Shown: positions 52,009 to 60,423 of the stretch, piece after piece
Layout of the letters: every line of letters begins with the position of its first letter
How positions within the stretch are numbered: the first letter of the stretch is position 1
DNA from: Oscillospiraceae bacterium
Lineage (GTDB): Bacteria > Bacillota > Clostridia > Oscillospirales > Oscillospiraceae
Direction of reading: 5' to 3'
Length of the DNA: 64,000 nucleotides
NCBI GenBank assembly: GCA_022794215.1
Contig: JAAWEH010000025.1
Coordinates: 1 to 64,000, forward strand
Notes under the pieces: model-generated
Seen by the model: the letters and a program-made list of their open reading frames with translations, nothing else
The model's database searches: none
Told to the model about the DNA's origin: nothing
Position numbers and translations under genes: made by a program

Positions 52009-52034
52009 AAAGGGAGGGCTAACGCCCTCCCTTT
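52009..52034 (-). terminator. Hairpin after the serine dehydratase genes
   Basis: Arms AAAGGGAGGGC and GCCCTCCCTTT surround TAAC. The T-tract is short (TTTACTCTTT on the minus strand), so it is a modest terminator. Confidence 0.55.
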
Positions 52035-52087
52035 GGTCGTTTCAGGGGTCTCCTGAGGGGGAAATCCCCCCGCAGGCATCCCCACTT

Positions 52088-52957
52088 TCATCCACATCCC
52101 CCACAAGCCGCACAGGCAGAGGGCGCCGTCGCACATCCCCCCTGCGCCGTCTCCCGCAGCTCTGCCGGCAGCCGTTTCCCCACTGCATACATGGTGGCGA
52201 GCATCTCGTCAAAGGGGATCAGCTGCACCACCCCGCTCAGGGCCATCTCCGCCGCAGCCAGCGCGTTGGCAGCGCCGGCCGCGTTCCGATTCTGGCAGGG
52301 ATACTCCACCAGTCCCCCCACCGGATCGCAGACCAGCCCCAGCATATTCATCAGCACGGTGGAGGCCGCATACAAGCTCTGCCGGGGGGGTCCCCCCATT
52401 AGCTCCACCGCGGCGGAGGCAGCCATAGCGGCGGCCACCCCCACCTCAGCCTGACAACCCCCCACCGCGCCGGCTACCGTGGCGTTGCGCATGGCCAAAT
52501 AGCCCACGGCCCCCGCGTGAAACAGGGCGTCCACCACCTTCTCATCGGGAAGGTCATAGCACCTTTGAAGGGCCAGCAGCACCCCCGGCACCACCCCCGC
52601 AGAGCCGGCGGTGGGAGCCGCCACGATCAGTCCCATGGAGGCGCTGACCTCCAGCACGGCCGCAGCGTAAGCCATGGCCAGACTCAAAACCTCTCCGCAG
52701 ATGCTCTTGCCCTCCTGCCGGTGATCCATCAGCCGCTTGGCCTCCCCGCCGATCAGCCCTCCCATGGATCTTCCCGGCCGCTCCAGCGGCCCGGTGGCGG
52801 AGGCCCGCATGATTTCTAGGGCCCGGTTCATCCGGCCCTCGATCTCCTCCCCGGTGGTCTCCCCCAGCGCACATTCCCGCTTCACCATGACCTGGGAGAT
52901 CAAAAGGCCCTGCTTCTCGCACAGCTCCAAAAGCTCCGCTCCTGATTTGAAATCCAT
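52088..52957 (-). CDS. sdaAA: L-serine dehydratase alpha subunit, iron-sulfur-dependent
   Basis: With the beta subunit it converts serine to pyruvate and ammonia. The 289-residue subunit has ATAGSAGVVPGVLLALQ (as PTAGSAGVVPGV), GGCQAEVGVAAAMAASA, NMLGLVCDPVGGLVEYPCQNRN with cluster-binding Cys and the C-terminal CAACGGCG. The enzyme is sensitive to oxygen, in keeping with an anaerobe. It follows the beta gene by 12 bases. Confidence 0.95.
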   Translation of the reverse strand: MDFKSGAELLELCEKQGLLISQVMVKRECALGETTGEEIEGRMNRALEIMRASATGPLERPGRSMGGLIGGEAKRLMDHRQEGKSICGEVLSLAMAYAAAVLEVSASMGLIVAAPTAGSAGVVPGVLLALQRCYDLPDEKVVDALFHAGAVGYLAMRNATVAGAVGGCQAEVGVAAAMAASAAVELMGGPPRQSLYAASTVLMNMLGLVCDPVGGLVEYPCQNRNAAGAANALAAAEMALSGVVQLIPFDEMLATMYAVGKRLPAELRETAQGGCATAPSACAACGGCG

Positions 52958-52969
52958 CTCTTCTCCCCC

Positions 52970-53638
52970 TTACGGCTGTACCAGCATCACGTCATGGATG
53001 TTGGGATTTTCCCGCAGCACCCGGGCAATGTCCTGGGGCAGCCGCTGATCCGACTCCACGATGGTATAGGCCGTCTGCCCCTTTTCATCCCGAAACAGCC
53101 GCATAAAGGCGATATTGACTCCCCGGTCGCTGATAGCCTTGGTGATATGGGCCACCACCCCGGGCCGATCCTGCTGCACCACGATGACGGCGCTGTATTC
53201 CCCGGTGAAGTCCACCTCCACCCCGTTGATGCGCGTGATGCGAACCTTTCCGCCCCCCAGAGATTCCCCCCGAATGGTCATCACCTGGCCCCCGGCATTC
53301 TCCAGCCGGACGTCCACCGTATTGGGGTGGATCTCCGTCTCGGTCTCGTTGCAGGAAAACCGGTACTCCACCCCCCGCTCTTGGGCAATGGCAAAGGAGT
53401 CCCGGATCCGCAGATCCTCCGGCGAAAAGCCCATGACTCCGCCCAGCAGGGCCCGGTCCGTGCCGTGGCCCCGGTAGGTCTTGGCAAAAGAGCCATACAG
53501 GGTAAACTCCACCCGGGTCAATGGCGGCGCCAGCATCTTATGGGCCAGGGCGCCGATCACCGCCGCCCCCGCCGTATGAGAGCTGGAGGGCCCCACCATA
53601 TTGGGGCCGATCACGTCAAACACACTGATAAACGCCAT
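52970..53638 (-). CDS. sdaAB: L-serine dehydratase beta subunit
   Basis: The 222-residue subunit begins SVFDVIGPNMVGPSSSHTAGA, the family signature, and ends in an ACT domain (about 148-220, VVQQDRPGVVAHITKAISD) that may sense serine. It heads the two-gene operon. Confidence 0.95.
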   Translation of the reverse strand: MAFISVFDVIGPNMVGPSSSHTAGAAVIGALAHKMLAPPLTRVEFTLYGSFAKTYRGHGTDRALLGGVMGFSPEDLRIRDSFAIAQERGVEYRFSCNETETEIHPNTVDVRLENAGGQVMTIRGESLGGGKVRITRINGVEVDFTGEYSAVIVVQQDRPGVVAHITKAISDRGVNIAFMRLFRDEKGQTAYTIVESDQRLPQDIARVLRENPNIHDVMLVQP

Positions 53639-53681
53639 AGGATCTCCTTCCGCCGCCTGTCGGCCTTCAAAGGTTTTTCTC

Positions 53682-53710
53682 AGTATAGCACGTCTGGAGA
53701 CCTAAGGCAA
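53682..53710 (-). promoter_or_regulatory. sdaAB-sdaAA promoter
   Basis: On the minus strand TTGCCT (53705-53710) and TATACT (53682-53687) are 17 bases apart, 44 bases before sdaAB. Confidence 0.65.
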
Positions 53711-53775
53711 ACAAAAGGGGATCCTCTTTGTACCGGTTATCCTTAAAAAAGGGGTATGAAGAACCCCTTCCCCCA

Positions 53776-53812
53776 AAAAGCAGGGGCGGCCCAAGAGGGC
53801 CGCCCCTGCTTC
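53776..53812 (-). terminator. Terminator of the second nucleoside importer operon
   Basis: On the minus strand GCAGGGGCGGCCC and GGGCCGCCCCTGC around TCTT are followed by TTTTT. Confidence 0.9.
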
Positions 53813-53829
53813 TTCAGCGGTGGATATCA

Positions 53830-54774
53830 CTATGTAGCAGCCGCGCCCTGAACCTTGGAGCGGTGGGCGTGACGCTTCTTCTGCTGGGATCGAACCACCA
53901 CATAGACCATCATGATGATGGTGATGACATAGGGGATGATGTTGGTCAGATCCGAGCTGATGTAATCCTGCAGCCGCAGACCGATGGCGTCAAAGAAGCC
54001 GAACATCAGTGCAGCCAGGTAGGCCTTGCCCGGGTTCGCCGCGCTGAAGATCACGCAGGCAAAGGCAATGTAGCCCCGGGAGTTTGCCATGTTCTCAGCA
54101 AAGGTACCCTGGAGCTGCCCCAGAGACAGGTGAGCTCCCGCCAGACCGCACAGAATGCCGCACAAAATACTGGCCAGCCACTTCATCCTCTCCGGCTGAA
54201 TACCGGCGGTGCGCAGGGTCTCGGGCTTCTCGCCGGAGGCCCGGAGCCAGAAGCCATAGGGCGTTTTGTAGACAAACAGCCACATGACCAGCACCAGGAT
54301 CCAGGTGACGTAGATGAACAGGGAGTTGTTGTTGAACACCGCCCCCAGGAAGGGGACGTTGTCCAAAAACGGAATGTGGATGGTGGGCAGCGCGGGATTT
54401 CCCTTGGTGCCCGCGGTGCCGAAAATGGACCGGGACAGGAAGGAGGTAAGGCCCAAAGCGAAGGTATTGAGGGCGGTACCGATAATAAACTCATCCGAAC
54501 GGAACTTCACCGTAAACAAAGCGAAGAACAGTCCCACGACCACGCCCATCAAAAGGACGGTGAGAACCCCCATGCCGGCGGACTGGAACATATAGCTTCC
54601 CAGCGCGCCAAAGAAGGCGCCCATAAGGATCATGCCGTCCATACCGATGTTCATAATGCCCGCGTGCTCGGTCATGGCGCCGCCCAAAGCGGCCAGGGCC
54701 ACGGGAGTGGCGCTGCGGAGCATCTGGTTGAACGTACCGGCGGAGAAGATGCTTTTCAGGATATCCTCAAACAT
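53830..54774 (-). CDS. Second nucleoside ABC importer, permease (NupQ-like)
   Basis: This 314-residue membrane protein of the BPD_transp_2 family has about eight helices and the loop LRASGEKPETLRTAGIQPERMK. It overlaps the preceding permease gene by eight bases and is the last gene of the operon. Confidence 0.92.
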   Translation of the reverse strand: MFEDILKSIFSAGTFNQMLRSATPVALAALGGAMTEHAGIMNIGMDGMILMGAFFGALGSYMFQSAGMGVLTVLLMGVVVGLFFALFTVKFRSDEFIIGTALNTFALGLTSFLSRSIFGTAGTKGNPALPTIHIPFLDNVPFLGAVFNNNSLFIYVTWILVLVMWLFVYKTPYGFWLRASGEKPETLRTAGIQPERMKWLASILCGILCGLAGAHLSLGQLQGTFAENMANSRGYIAFACVIFSAANPGKAYLAALMFGFFDAIGLRLQDYISSDLTNIIPYVITIIMMVYVVVRSQQKKRHAHRSKVQGAAAT

Positions 54775-55870
54775 GAACCTCGCCCCCCTTCTGCTTGGCC
54801 TCGGCCTTGGCCCGGGCCTTCTTGCGCTGGGCGCTGGCCTGGATGGAGGCAGAGATGCCGCTTTCAGCCGCCATGAAGAAAATGATGATGGTCTGAATGA
54901 TGAGATAGATCTGGTTGGGAACGCCCGCGGACAGCTCCATGCCCTGGGCGCCGATCTTCAGAATGGCAAAGAAGAAGGACAGGAAAATGACCGTCACCGG
55001 GTTATACTGGGCGATCATGGCCACGGTAAGTCCCTCAAAATAGTACTGGTTGCTGATGCTGCTGCGGTAGAGATGCTCCACGCCGTAGACCCGGAACATA
55101 CCCACCAAGCCGCACATAGCGCCGGAGACCAGCATGGCCAGAATGATAATCTTGTCGGTTTTGATGCCGGAGAACAGGGCGAAGCGGGGGTTCTGTCCGG
55201 TCATCTTCATCTCAAAGCCTGTGGAGGTCTTCTGCATCACGTACCAGGTGAGGAAGGCCATGAACGCCGCCACAATGATGGCGGTGGACAGGTTGGAGTT
55301 GGGAATCAGGGTGGTAAACCAATGCCGGGGATCCAGCTGCCCGGTGGCGGCCACCATGGTCTTGTTGGCGTTTTTCCAGGGCCCCTTGGCCAGAAACTGG
55401 CAGAAGCTGGCGGCGATGGTGTTGAGCATAATGGTGGTAATGACCTCGTTGACCTTCACCTTGACCTTCAAAACGCCGGGGATCAGGGCGTAAAGCCCGC
55501 CGGTGACCATAGCGGCCAGGGCCGCGCAGGGGATGACGATGAGCTTGCTCATCCCGGCCATGGCCACACCCACCTGGCAGGAGACGATGGCGCCCAGCAG
55601 CAGCTGGCCCTCGCCGCCCACGTTGAAGATGCCCACCCGGGAGCCCAGCACACAGGCCAGGCCGCAGATGCACAGCACCATGGCATACTCCAAAAAGTCG
55701 CCGATGTGCCGGGCGTTGGAAAAAGCGCCGTCGATCATGGCCAGATAAGCCCTGCCGGGATCAAAGCCGGCAATGGCCAGGATCACCGCGCCGATGAGGA
55801 AGGCCAGCACCACGCTAATGAGCAGGCTCAGCAGGTAGTTCCAGTTGATTCCCTTTGCTTTCCCTTTCAT
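54767..55870 (-). CDS. Second nucleoside ABC importer, permease (NupP-like)
   Basis: The 367-residue permease has nine to ten helices, the loop MTGQNPRFALFSGIKTDK and a charged C-terminal tail. The start overlaps the ATPase stop by four bases. It is of the same length as permease 1 of the first importer, so the two systems are likely paralogous. Confidence 0.92.
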   Translation of the reverse strand: MKGKAKGINWNYLLSLLISVVLAFLIGAVILAIAGFDPGRAYLAMIDGAFSNARHIGDFLEYAMVLCICGLACVLGSRVGIFNVGGEGQLLLGAIVSCQVGVAMAGMSKLIVIPCAALAAMVTGGLYALIPGVLKVKVKVNEVITTIMLNTIAASFCQFLAKGPWKNANKTMVAATGQLDPRHWFTTLIPNSNLSTAIIVAAFMAFLTWYVMQKTSTGFEMKMTGQNPRFALFSGIKTDKIIILAMLVSGAMCGLVGMFRVYGVEHLYRSSISNQYYFEGLTVAMIAQYNPVTVIFLSFFFAILKIGAQGMELSAGVPNQIYLIIQTIIIFFMAAESGISASIQASAQRKKARAKAEAKQKGGEVHV

Positions 55871-57405
55871 TGGACGGCCTCCTTTCCCTTCCGGCTGCCG
55901 GTCATGCAGTAGCCGATCTCTTCCTTGGAGAAGCTGCCCGCAGTGAACTCTCCGGTGATCTGCCCCTCGTAGATGGTAACGATCCGGTCAGACAGCCGGA
56001 ACACCTCGTCCAAATCGGCGGAGCAGAGCAGAATAGCACAGCCCTGGTTCCGCTTCTCAATGATCCTGGTGTGGATAAACTCGATGGCGCCCACGTCCAC
56101 CCCTCGGGTGGGCTGGGAGATGATGAGCACCGGGCTGTCAAAGGAAAACTCCCGGGCGATGACCACCTTCTGCATATTGCCGCCGGACATGGAGCCCACG
56201 GTGGTGTCGATGCCGGCGCCGCGCATATCGAACTTGTCGTAGATCTCCTGGGCGTACCGCTCAATGGTGGATACCTTCTGGTGGAAGCCAAAGCGGTTAA
56301 ACTCCTCCCGCCGGTGCTTGCCCATGAGCAGGTTGTCTGTGACGCTGGCGTCCCGGCTGACGCCGGTGGCCAGCCGATCCTCCGGCACGTGGGCCAGCCC
56401 CACATCCCGAACCTGGCCCGGAGACATACCGGTCACATCCTTCCCGCAGACGGTGATCTTTCCGCCTACGGGGGTGCGCATCCCGGTGATGGCCTCCAAA
56501 AGCTCGCTCTGCCCGTTGCCCTCAATGGCGGCGATGCCCAAAACCTCGCCGGCCCGAACCGACAGGGAAAGCCCATCCACCGCCGTAAGGCCCCGGTTGT
56601 CCTCCACCACCAGATCCTCCACCCGGATCAGTTCCTCTCCGGGCTGTCCGGTCTTTTCCAGGTTGTCATAGAGCACCGGGCGGCCCACCATCATGGAGGA
56701 GAGAATCTTTTCATCCACGTCACAGGTGTTCTCCACTCCCACCAGCTGTCCCTTGCGCATCACGCCCACCCGGTCGGAGATGGCCATGACTTCGTAGAGC
56801 TTATGGGTGATGATGATGACCGTCATGTTCCGCTCCTTCACCACCCGGCGGATCACGGCGAAGAGCTCGTCGGTCTCCTGGGGGGTAAGGACAGCGGTTG
56901 GCTCGTCCAGAATAAGGATCTCAGCTCCCCGGAACAGGGTTTTCAGGATCTCCACCCGCTGCTGAAGACCCACGCCCAGCTCCTCCACGGGAACGGTGGG
57001 ATCCACCACCAGGCCGTACTCCTCCACCAAGGCCTGGGTCTGCTCCTCGGCCTTGGCGTTGTCAAAGAAGATGCGGGCCTTCCGGGGCTCCCGGCTCATA
57101 ACGATGTTTTGGGCCACGGTAAAGGAGGGCACCAGCATAAAGTGCTGGTGAACCATGCCCACCCCCAGGCCGATGGCGGTCTTGGGGTCGAAATGCTCGA
57201 CCTGCCTGCCCTGGATGAACACCTTGCCGTTGGTGGGGGTGTTGATGCCGTACAGAATGTTCATCAGGGTGCTTTTTCCCGCGCCGTTTTCGCCCACCAG
57301 GGCAAAGACCTCGCCCTTTCGGATTTCAAGGGAGACGTCGTCGTTGGCCAAAACGCCGGGGAATGCCATGCTGATGTGTTCAAATTTCACTGCGATGTCT
57401 TGCAA
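55867..57405 (-). CDS. Second nucleoside ABC importer, duplicated ATP-binding protein
   Basis: The 512-residue protein has two cassettes. The first shows GENGAGKSTLMN, VGLQQRVEIL and LILDEPTAVLTPQE; the second shows AIEGNGQSELLEAITG, MSGGNMQKVVIAREF and LIISQPTRGVDVG. The start is a TTG at 57405 with GAGGTGA upstream. It is the partner of the two permeases and the binding protein. Confidence 0.93.
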   Translation of the reverse strand: MQDIAVKFEHISMAFPGVLANDDVSLEIRKGEVFALVGENGAGKSTLMNILYGINTPTNGKVFIQGRQVEHFDPKTAIGLGVGMVHQHFMLVPSFTVAQNIVMSREPRKARIFFDNAKAEEQTQALVEEYGLVVDPTVPVEELGVGLQQRVEILKTLFRGAEILILDEPTAVLTPQETDELFAVIRRVVKERNMTVIIITHKLYEVMAISDRVGVMRKGQLVGVENTCDVDEKILSSMMVGRPVLYDNLEKTGQPGEELIRVEDLVVEDNRGLTAVDGLSLSVRAGEVLGIAAIEGNGQSELLEAITGMRTPVGGKITVCGKDVTGMSPGQVRDVGLAHVPEDRLATGVSRDASVTDNLLMGKHRREEFNRFGFHQKVSTIERYAQEIYDKFDMRGAGIDTTVGSMSGGNMQKVVIAREFSFDSPVLIISQPTRGVDVGAIEFIHTRIIEKRNQGCAILLCSADLDEVFRLSDRIVTIYEGQITGEFTAGSFSKEEIGYCMTGSRKGKEAVQ

Positions 57406-57432
57406 CAGGGGTCACCTCGCTTCTGATATGTA

Positions 57433-57469
57433 CAATGGCGTGACATGGACCAACCATGTCACGCCATTG
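57433..57469. repeat. Perfect stem-loop between binding-protein and ATPase genes
   Basis: Sixteen-base arms CAATGGCGTGACATGG and CCATGTCACGCCATTG flank ACCAA. There is no T-tract, so it more likely protects the binding-protein mRNA or limits read-through than terminates fully. The first importer has a stem-loop at the same place. Confidence 0.8.
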
Positions 57470-57485
57470 AGAATGCCGGATCAGG

Positions 57486-58499
57486 TTACGCCCGGGTGGT
57501 GTCGACCTTGATCTCGCCGGAGGCGATCTTCTGGGCCAGGCCCTCTACGGCAGTCTTCACGTCGTCGGGAACCTGCTGCTTGGAGCCGTCCTCGCCGTAG
57601 CCGATGCCCACATAGCCGGTGGACATATCGGCCACCCAAGTGGTGCCCCAGCGGGAGTCATCGCCGTCAATGAGGGTGGCGATGGCGTCATAGATGGAAT
57701 TGCCCACTTCCTTCTTCATGGAGCAGATGATGACCTCAGGATCAATGTACTTCTGGTCGGAGTCCACGCCGATGGCGTAGAAGCCCTTGTCCTTAGCGGC
57801 CTCAAAGACGCCGTCGCCGGTGGCGGAGGCGATCTGGAAGATCACGTCGGCCTTCTGGTCGTTCAGAGCGATGGCGCACTCCTTGCCGATGGCGGGATCC
57901 ACATAGGAGTTGGCATAGTTCTTCACCACGTTGATGGTCTTGCCGTTCTCCTCACCGTAGTACTTAGCGCCCTGCTCATAGCCCACGATGAAGTCGTTGA
58001 TGGTGTCGTTGTCCTCGCCGCCCACGGCGCCCACGGTGCCGCTGGTGCTGACGGCGGCGGCAATGTAGCCGGCCAGGAAGGAACCCTCGTTCTGAGCGTA
58101 TGTAATGTTCAGCACGTTCTCCACGGGAGCGCCGGTGGCATTGTCGATCCAGATCCACTTCACGTCGGGATACTCAGGAGCCACGGTCTCGATGTCATAG
58201 AACTCCCAGCCCACGCAGACCACCACGTCGGCGCTGTCGGCGGCGTTGCGCATCTGGGTGGTGTGGTTTTCACCGTTGCACTCGATGGTGCTCAGCTCGA
58301 TCCCCTTGTCTGCCTTCAGCCGCTCGGCGCCCTCCTTGGAGGAGTCGTAGAAAGACCGGTCGCCGAAGGTCTGCGCCACCACCAGGGTCACCTTGGTGGC
58401 GTCCTTGTTGCCGGCCTGTCCGCCGCCACCGCCGCCGCAGGCCGCCAGGCCCAGAAGCAGGGAGGACGAGAGCGCAAGAGCAAGAATTTTCTTTTTCAT
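57486..58499 (-). CDS. BMP-family nucleoside-binding lipoprotein 2
   Basis: The 337-residue binding protein has a signal peptide with lipobox LLGLAAC (Cys21), a Gly-rich linker and the BMP domain: VTLVVAQTFGDRSFYDSSKE, NITYAQNEGSFLAGYIAAA and GAVGGEDNDTINDFIVGYEQGA. It feeds the importer encoded downstream. The acid residues replacing those of the first copy in the opening strand suggest a different substrate range, which cannot be named. Confidence 0.92.
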   Translation of the reverse strand: MKKKILALALSSSLLLGLAACGGGGGGQAGNKDATKVTLVVAQTFGDRSFYDSSKEGAERLKADKGIELSTIECNGENHTTQMRNAADSADVVVCVGWEFYDIETVAPEYPDVKWIWIDNATGAPVENVLNITYAQNEGSFLAGYIAAAVSTSGTVGAVGGEDNDTINDFIVGYEQGAKYYGEENGKTINVVKNYANSYVDPAIGKECAIALNDQKADVIFQIASATGDGVFEAAKDKGFYAIGVDSDQKYIDPEVIICSMKKEVGNSIYDAIATLIDGDDSRWGTTWVADMSTGYVGIGYGEDGSKQQVPDDVKTAVEGLAQKIASGEIKVDTTRA

Positions 58500-58524
58500 A
58501 ATCGATTACCTCTCAGTCAAAATA

Positions 58525-58608
58525 GATTTCCCGGGCTGAGTCTGGCCCGGCAGAGGGAAATCGCGCTCCCTCTTTGTGAATTATAACAAATTGGAGCGGG
58601 GTTTTCAA
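58525..58608 (-). promoter_or_regulatory. Promoter and leader hairpin of the second importer
   Basis: On the minus strand TTGAAA (58603-58608) and TATAAT (58580-58585) are 17 bases apart. The leader then forms a stem from GATTTCC with GGAAATC (58525-58562) enclosing CCGGGC/GCCCGG. It has no clear T-tract. Confidence 0.65.
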
Positions 58609-58662
58609 GAGTTTCTTTGAGATATTTTCCAAATAAAGTGGGCGGATGCCTGTGGGAAGGCC

Positions 58663-58738
58663 TTGCGATTTTTGGCAAAGGAAGGTATAATAGTCACGTG
58701 TTGTCTTGCTTTGCAAGACAACGGGGGCTTACGCCCCC
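58663..58738 (+). promoter_or_regulatory. Promoter and leader hairpins of the nucleoside phosphorylase gene
   Basis: TTGCGA (58663-58668) and TATAAT (58686-58691) are 17 bases apart. Two stem-loops follow in the 165-base leader, TTGTCTTGC/GCAAGACAA (58701-58721) and GGGGGC/GCCCCC (58723-58738), without T-tracts. Confidence 0.6.
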
Positions 58739-58861
58739 TCCCGCGCTCCCCGCGGACGTGCCATTGACGGCGTCGCAAAAATGCCCTTGCAGGCGTTCCC
58801 CTTTCTTTGAATACATGAAAGAAACCGTACATAACCAAACCATATTTTGGGAGGGATTACT

Positions 58862-59605
58862 ATGCTCCAGCCCCACATTCAGCTTGGCGAGGATCTGGGC
58901 GTCAAATACGCCATCCTGCCCGGCGATCCGGCCCGTGTAGGCCGGGTGGCCCAACAGTTGGAAAACCCCCGGGAATTGGCCTTTAACCGGGAGTACCGTT
59001 CCATAAAAGGGACTTATAAAGGGATTCCGGTGCTGGCCATGTCCACCGGTATGGGCGGCCCCTCGGTGGCCATCGCCGTGGAGGAACTGAAAAACATCGG
59101 CGTCACCCACCTCATCCGTATCGGCTCCTGCGGCGCTTTGCAGGAGGGCATCGGCCTGGGGGATCTGATCCTGGTCAGCGCCGCCGTCCGGGACGACGGC
59201 GCCTCCCGCACCTATGTGCCGGAGCAGTACCCCGCCGCAGCCGATGTGGAGCTGCTGTGCGCCTGTATCCGCAGCGCCCGGGAGCGGGAGCTCCGCTGTC
59301 ATGTGGGCCTTGCCCGCAGCCACGACAGCTTTTATATTGACAACGACGAGGAAGTGAGCACAGCCTGGTCCAAGCGGGGCGTGCTGGGCGCCGATATGGA
59401 AACCTCCGCCCTCTTCACCGTGGCTGCCCTCCGGGGATTGAAGGCGGCCAGCATCCTGAATAACGTAGTAGAGTGGGGCGAGAGCACCTCGGAAGGGGTA
59501 GGCTCCTACGCCGGCGGCGCCGACCGCACCGCCCAAGGGGAGCGGGACGAGATCGCCGTAGCGCTGGAGGCCTTTGTACGCATCGAGAAGGGAGAGAGCA
59601 TATGA
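58862..59605 (+). CDS. Nucleoside phosphorylase (uridine/purine phosphorylase family)
   Basis: The 247-residue enzyme has AILPGDPARVGRV, STGMGGPSVAIAVEEL, LIRIGSCGALQEGI and GADMETSALFTVAAL. SCG in place of GGTG, and the DMETSA ribose motif, differ from the phosphorylase in the first cluster; uridine phosphorylase is the best family match. It is divergent from the second importer and overlaps the oxidoreductase gene by four bases. GGGAGGG precedes the ATG. Confidence 0.9.
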   Translation: MLQPHIQLGEDLGVKYAILPGDPARVGRVAQQLENPRELAFNREYRSIKGTYKGIPVLAMSTGMGGPSVAIAVEELKNIGVTHLIRIGSCGALQEGIGLGDLILVSAAVRDDGASRTYVPEQYPAAADVELLCACIRSARERELRCHVGLARSHDSFYIDNDEEVSTAWSKRGVLGADMETSALFTVAALRGLKAASILNNVVEWGESTSEGVGSYAGGADRTAQGERDEIAVALEAFVRIEKGESI

Positions 59606-60189
59606 AAGAATTGCTGTTTGTAGATTGCTGCGTCCGCGGGGAGGAATCCCGAACCAAAAAGCTGGCCCAGGCCTTTTTGAACGCAGTGGATCAGACAAAG
59701 TACCATGTCACCGTAATCAACCCCGAGGCCGAGGGGATGCAGCCCCTGACGGGGGCCTTTTTTGCCCAGCGGGAAAAGCTGCTGGCCCAGGGAGCCCTGG
59801 ATCACCCCCGCTTTCGCTACGCCCACCAGCTGGCCCAGGCCGACGTGGTGGTTTTTGCCGCCCCCTTCTGGGATCTGAGCTTCCCTGCCATTTTGAAGGT
59901 CTACATTGAAAACGTATCGGTGGACGGCATCACCTTCGGCTGCAACGCCCAGGGGCTCTACGGCGCCTGCCGGGGCTCCCGGATGGTCTTTCTCACCACC
60001 CGGGGCGGCTATTACAGCAACTCCCCCCTGGAGCAGGGCAGCCGTTACCTGGAGGCCATAAAGGACTTCTTTGGCTTCCAGTCCTACAGCTGCATTGCGG
60101 CGGAGGGAATGGACGCCGAGGGCTCCAACCCCTCCGTACTCCTGGCCGACGCCTGCGGCCGGGCCCGGGGGTTGGCCGCCTCCCTGTAA
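59602..60189 (+). CDS. Flavodoxin-like NAD(P)H-dependent oxidoreductase
   Basis: The 195-residue protein of the Flavodoxin_2/azoreductase family has LLFVDCCVRGEESRTKKLAQ, AAPFWDLSFPAILKVYIENV and FLTTRGGYYSNSP, the FMN-binding loops. It should pass two electrons from NAD(P)H to quinone- or azo-type acceptors. Translation is coupled to the phosphorylase upstream, a pairing with no obvious metabolic link. Confidence 0.88.
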   Translation: MKELLFVDCCVRGEESRTKKLAQAFLNAVDQTKYHVTVINPEAEGMQPLTGAFFAQREKLLAQGALDHPRFRYAHQLAQADVVVFAAPFWDLSFPAILKVYIENVSVDGITFGCNAQGLYGACRGSRMVFLTTRGGYYSNSPLEQGSRYLEAIKDFFGFQSYSCIAAEGMDAEGSNPSVLLADACGRARGLAASL

Positions 60190-60208
60190 ACCCGAGCAAA
60201 AAAACAGC

Positions 60209-60246
60209 AAAACCCGCCGAGAAGCATGTGCTTTTCGGCGGGTTTT
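60209..60246 (+). terminator. Intrinsic terminator
   Basis: AACCCGCCGAGAAGC pairs with GCTTTTCGGCGGGTT and a T-run follows. It shares its core arms with two other terminators in the window. Confidence 0.88.
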
Positions 60247-60247
60247 T

Positions 60248-60312
60248 CCGTGTGGCCGGCGGTTGCGGTCAAACCGATGCGCTGCATAAATCCAAACAGG
60301 CCATTCTCTCCC
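60248..60312. repeat. Dispersed intergenic repeat, copy D (degenerate)
   Basis: This copy keeps GGTTGCGGTCAAACCGATGC and GGCCATTCTC, related to copies B and C, but lacks the full hairpin. It lies right behind a CCCGCCGA-armed terminator, as copy B does. Confidence 0.4.
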
Positions 60313-60423
60313 CCACGCATAAAAGCCGCTCAGCGCCGGAGCCGTCAAAGGCCTCCGCCCCTTGAAAAAACGGCCCCCGGAACGCTCTGCCGGTCAGAAA
60401 AGAAAATCCGCCCCAAAATACCC

